Source of the DNA: Marivirga harenae | Lineage (GTDB): Bacteria > Bacteroidota > Bacteroidia > Cytophagales > Cyclobacteriaceae | Assembly: GCF_030534335.1 (NCBI RefSeq) | Contig: NZ_CP130565.1 | Coordinates: 441,501 to 505,500, forward strand | Length of the DNA: 64,000 nucleotides | Direction of reading: 5' to 3' | Part shown: positions 63,834 through 64,000 of the stretch, piece after piece | Position numbering within the stretch: the first letter of the stretch is position 1 | Layout of the letters: the number at the start of each line of letters is the position of its first letter | The notes under the pieces: model-generated | Database searches by the model: none | The model's input: only the letters and a program-made list of their open reading frames with translations | Told to the model about the DNA's origin: nothing | Made by a program: the position numbers and the translations under genes

Positions 63834-64000
63834 TTAGTAGATGTGTTTTTCTCAAATTCATCAAAGATATAAAATTTTATCTCGGAATCTCGATTTTTAC
63901 ATGTTTTATAACGGTTTGAATACGGTGAGTTTAGTATTTCAACTCTTAATTCTTTCAGTTTATTAATTGTTACCATGCTTAAAATTAGCACCCTCCGCCA
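63830..64000 (-). CDS. Edge frame overlapping the endonuclease start (possibly partial)
   Basis: On the minus strand a frame ends with TGA at 63830-63832, overlapping the endonuclease ATG by 4 bp (ATGA). It has an ATG at 63976 giving 48 residues (VTINKLKELRVEIL ... KFYIFDEFEKN), and the frame stays open through the window edge. The coupling suggests it is a real gene of the same module, either short or the end of a longer one. The family is not recognised. Confidence 0.45.
   Translation of the reverse strand, partial: WRRVLILSMVTINKLKELRVEILNSPYSNRYKTCKNRDSEIKFYIFDEFEKNTSTK

Overview
The window is AT-rich bacterial DNA that reads as the chromosome of a member of Bacteroidota, most likely order Cytophagales. 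The clues are a GLPGLI-family protein, a type IX secretion C-terminal signal on a giant surface protein, CarboxypepD_reg-type outer-membrane beta-barrels, a DUF4197 lipoprotein, DUF983, fungal/plant-like IlvC, promoters of the TTTG-N19-21-TAnnTTTG type, and few Shine-Dalgarno sequences. Genus and species are not claimed. No rRNA, tRNA or CRISPR array was recognised.

Region 1 (1-15 kb) is core metabolism. An RND-type exporter is followed by a complete branched-chain amino acid block on the minus strand, transcribed leuA-leuC-leuD-leuB-ilvE-ilvD-ilvB-ilvN-ilvC, with ilvA further downstream. Between leuB and ilvE lies what looks like a complete Ile/Val transcription attenuator: a 23-codon Ile/Val-rich leader peptide whose ATG overlaps the leuB stop codon, a competing antiterminator stem and a terminator hairpin. 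LeuA is a short form without the leucine-binding regulatory domain, so expression control may carry more weight here.

Region 2 (15-42 kb) is mixed housekeeping. It holds a large helical protein, truncated haemoglobin, HemN with a Crp/Fnr-like dyad placed at about -41, YebC, DUF983, a free-standing IF-2 N-domain-like protein, NADP-isocitrate dehydrogenase, a UDP-sugar epimerase, a bacterial GH3 protein, a HAD phosphatase, OxyR divergent from an FbpABC iron transporter, and a DUF4197 lipoprotein. A GLPGLI plus beta-barrel pair diverges from a histidine kinase/response regulator pair across three 10-bp direct repeats. An MFS transporter and a PAS kinase follow.

Region 3 (42.4-49.4 kb) is an accessory island. 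Two direct copies (about 0.8 kb) of a decayed beta-barrel gene end bracket IS91-type transposase remnants, a run of small cassette-like genes (AlkD-like, two VOC proteins, YdeI-like, SRPBCC) separated by long imperfect palindromes, and a REP-associated tyrosine transposase (RAYT) with REP hairpins.

Region 4 (49.4-57.7 kb) encodes a 1785-residue secreted protein with seven propeller-like repeats, 14 Ig-like repeats and a type IX sorting domain, then two small exported or membrane proteins and a second, nearly identical RAYT copy inside a dense array of covarying hairpins.

Region 5 (57.7-64 kb) holds a 1037-residue fusion of a lipase-like alpha/beta hydrolase with an amidohydrolase, a truncated paralogue of its N-terminus, and a type II restriction-modification module (DUF6471 protein, C5-cytosine methyltransferase, NgoBV-like endonuclease) that runs to the window edge.
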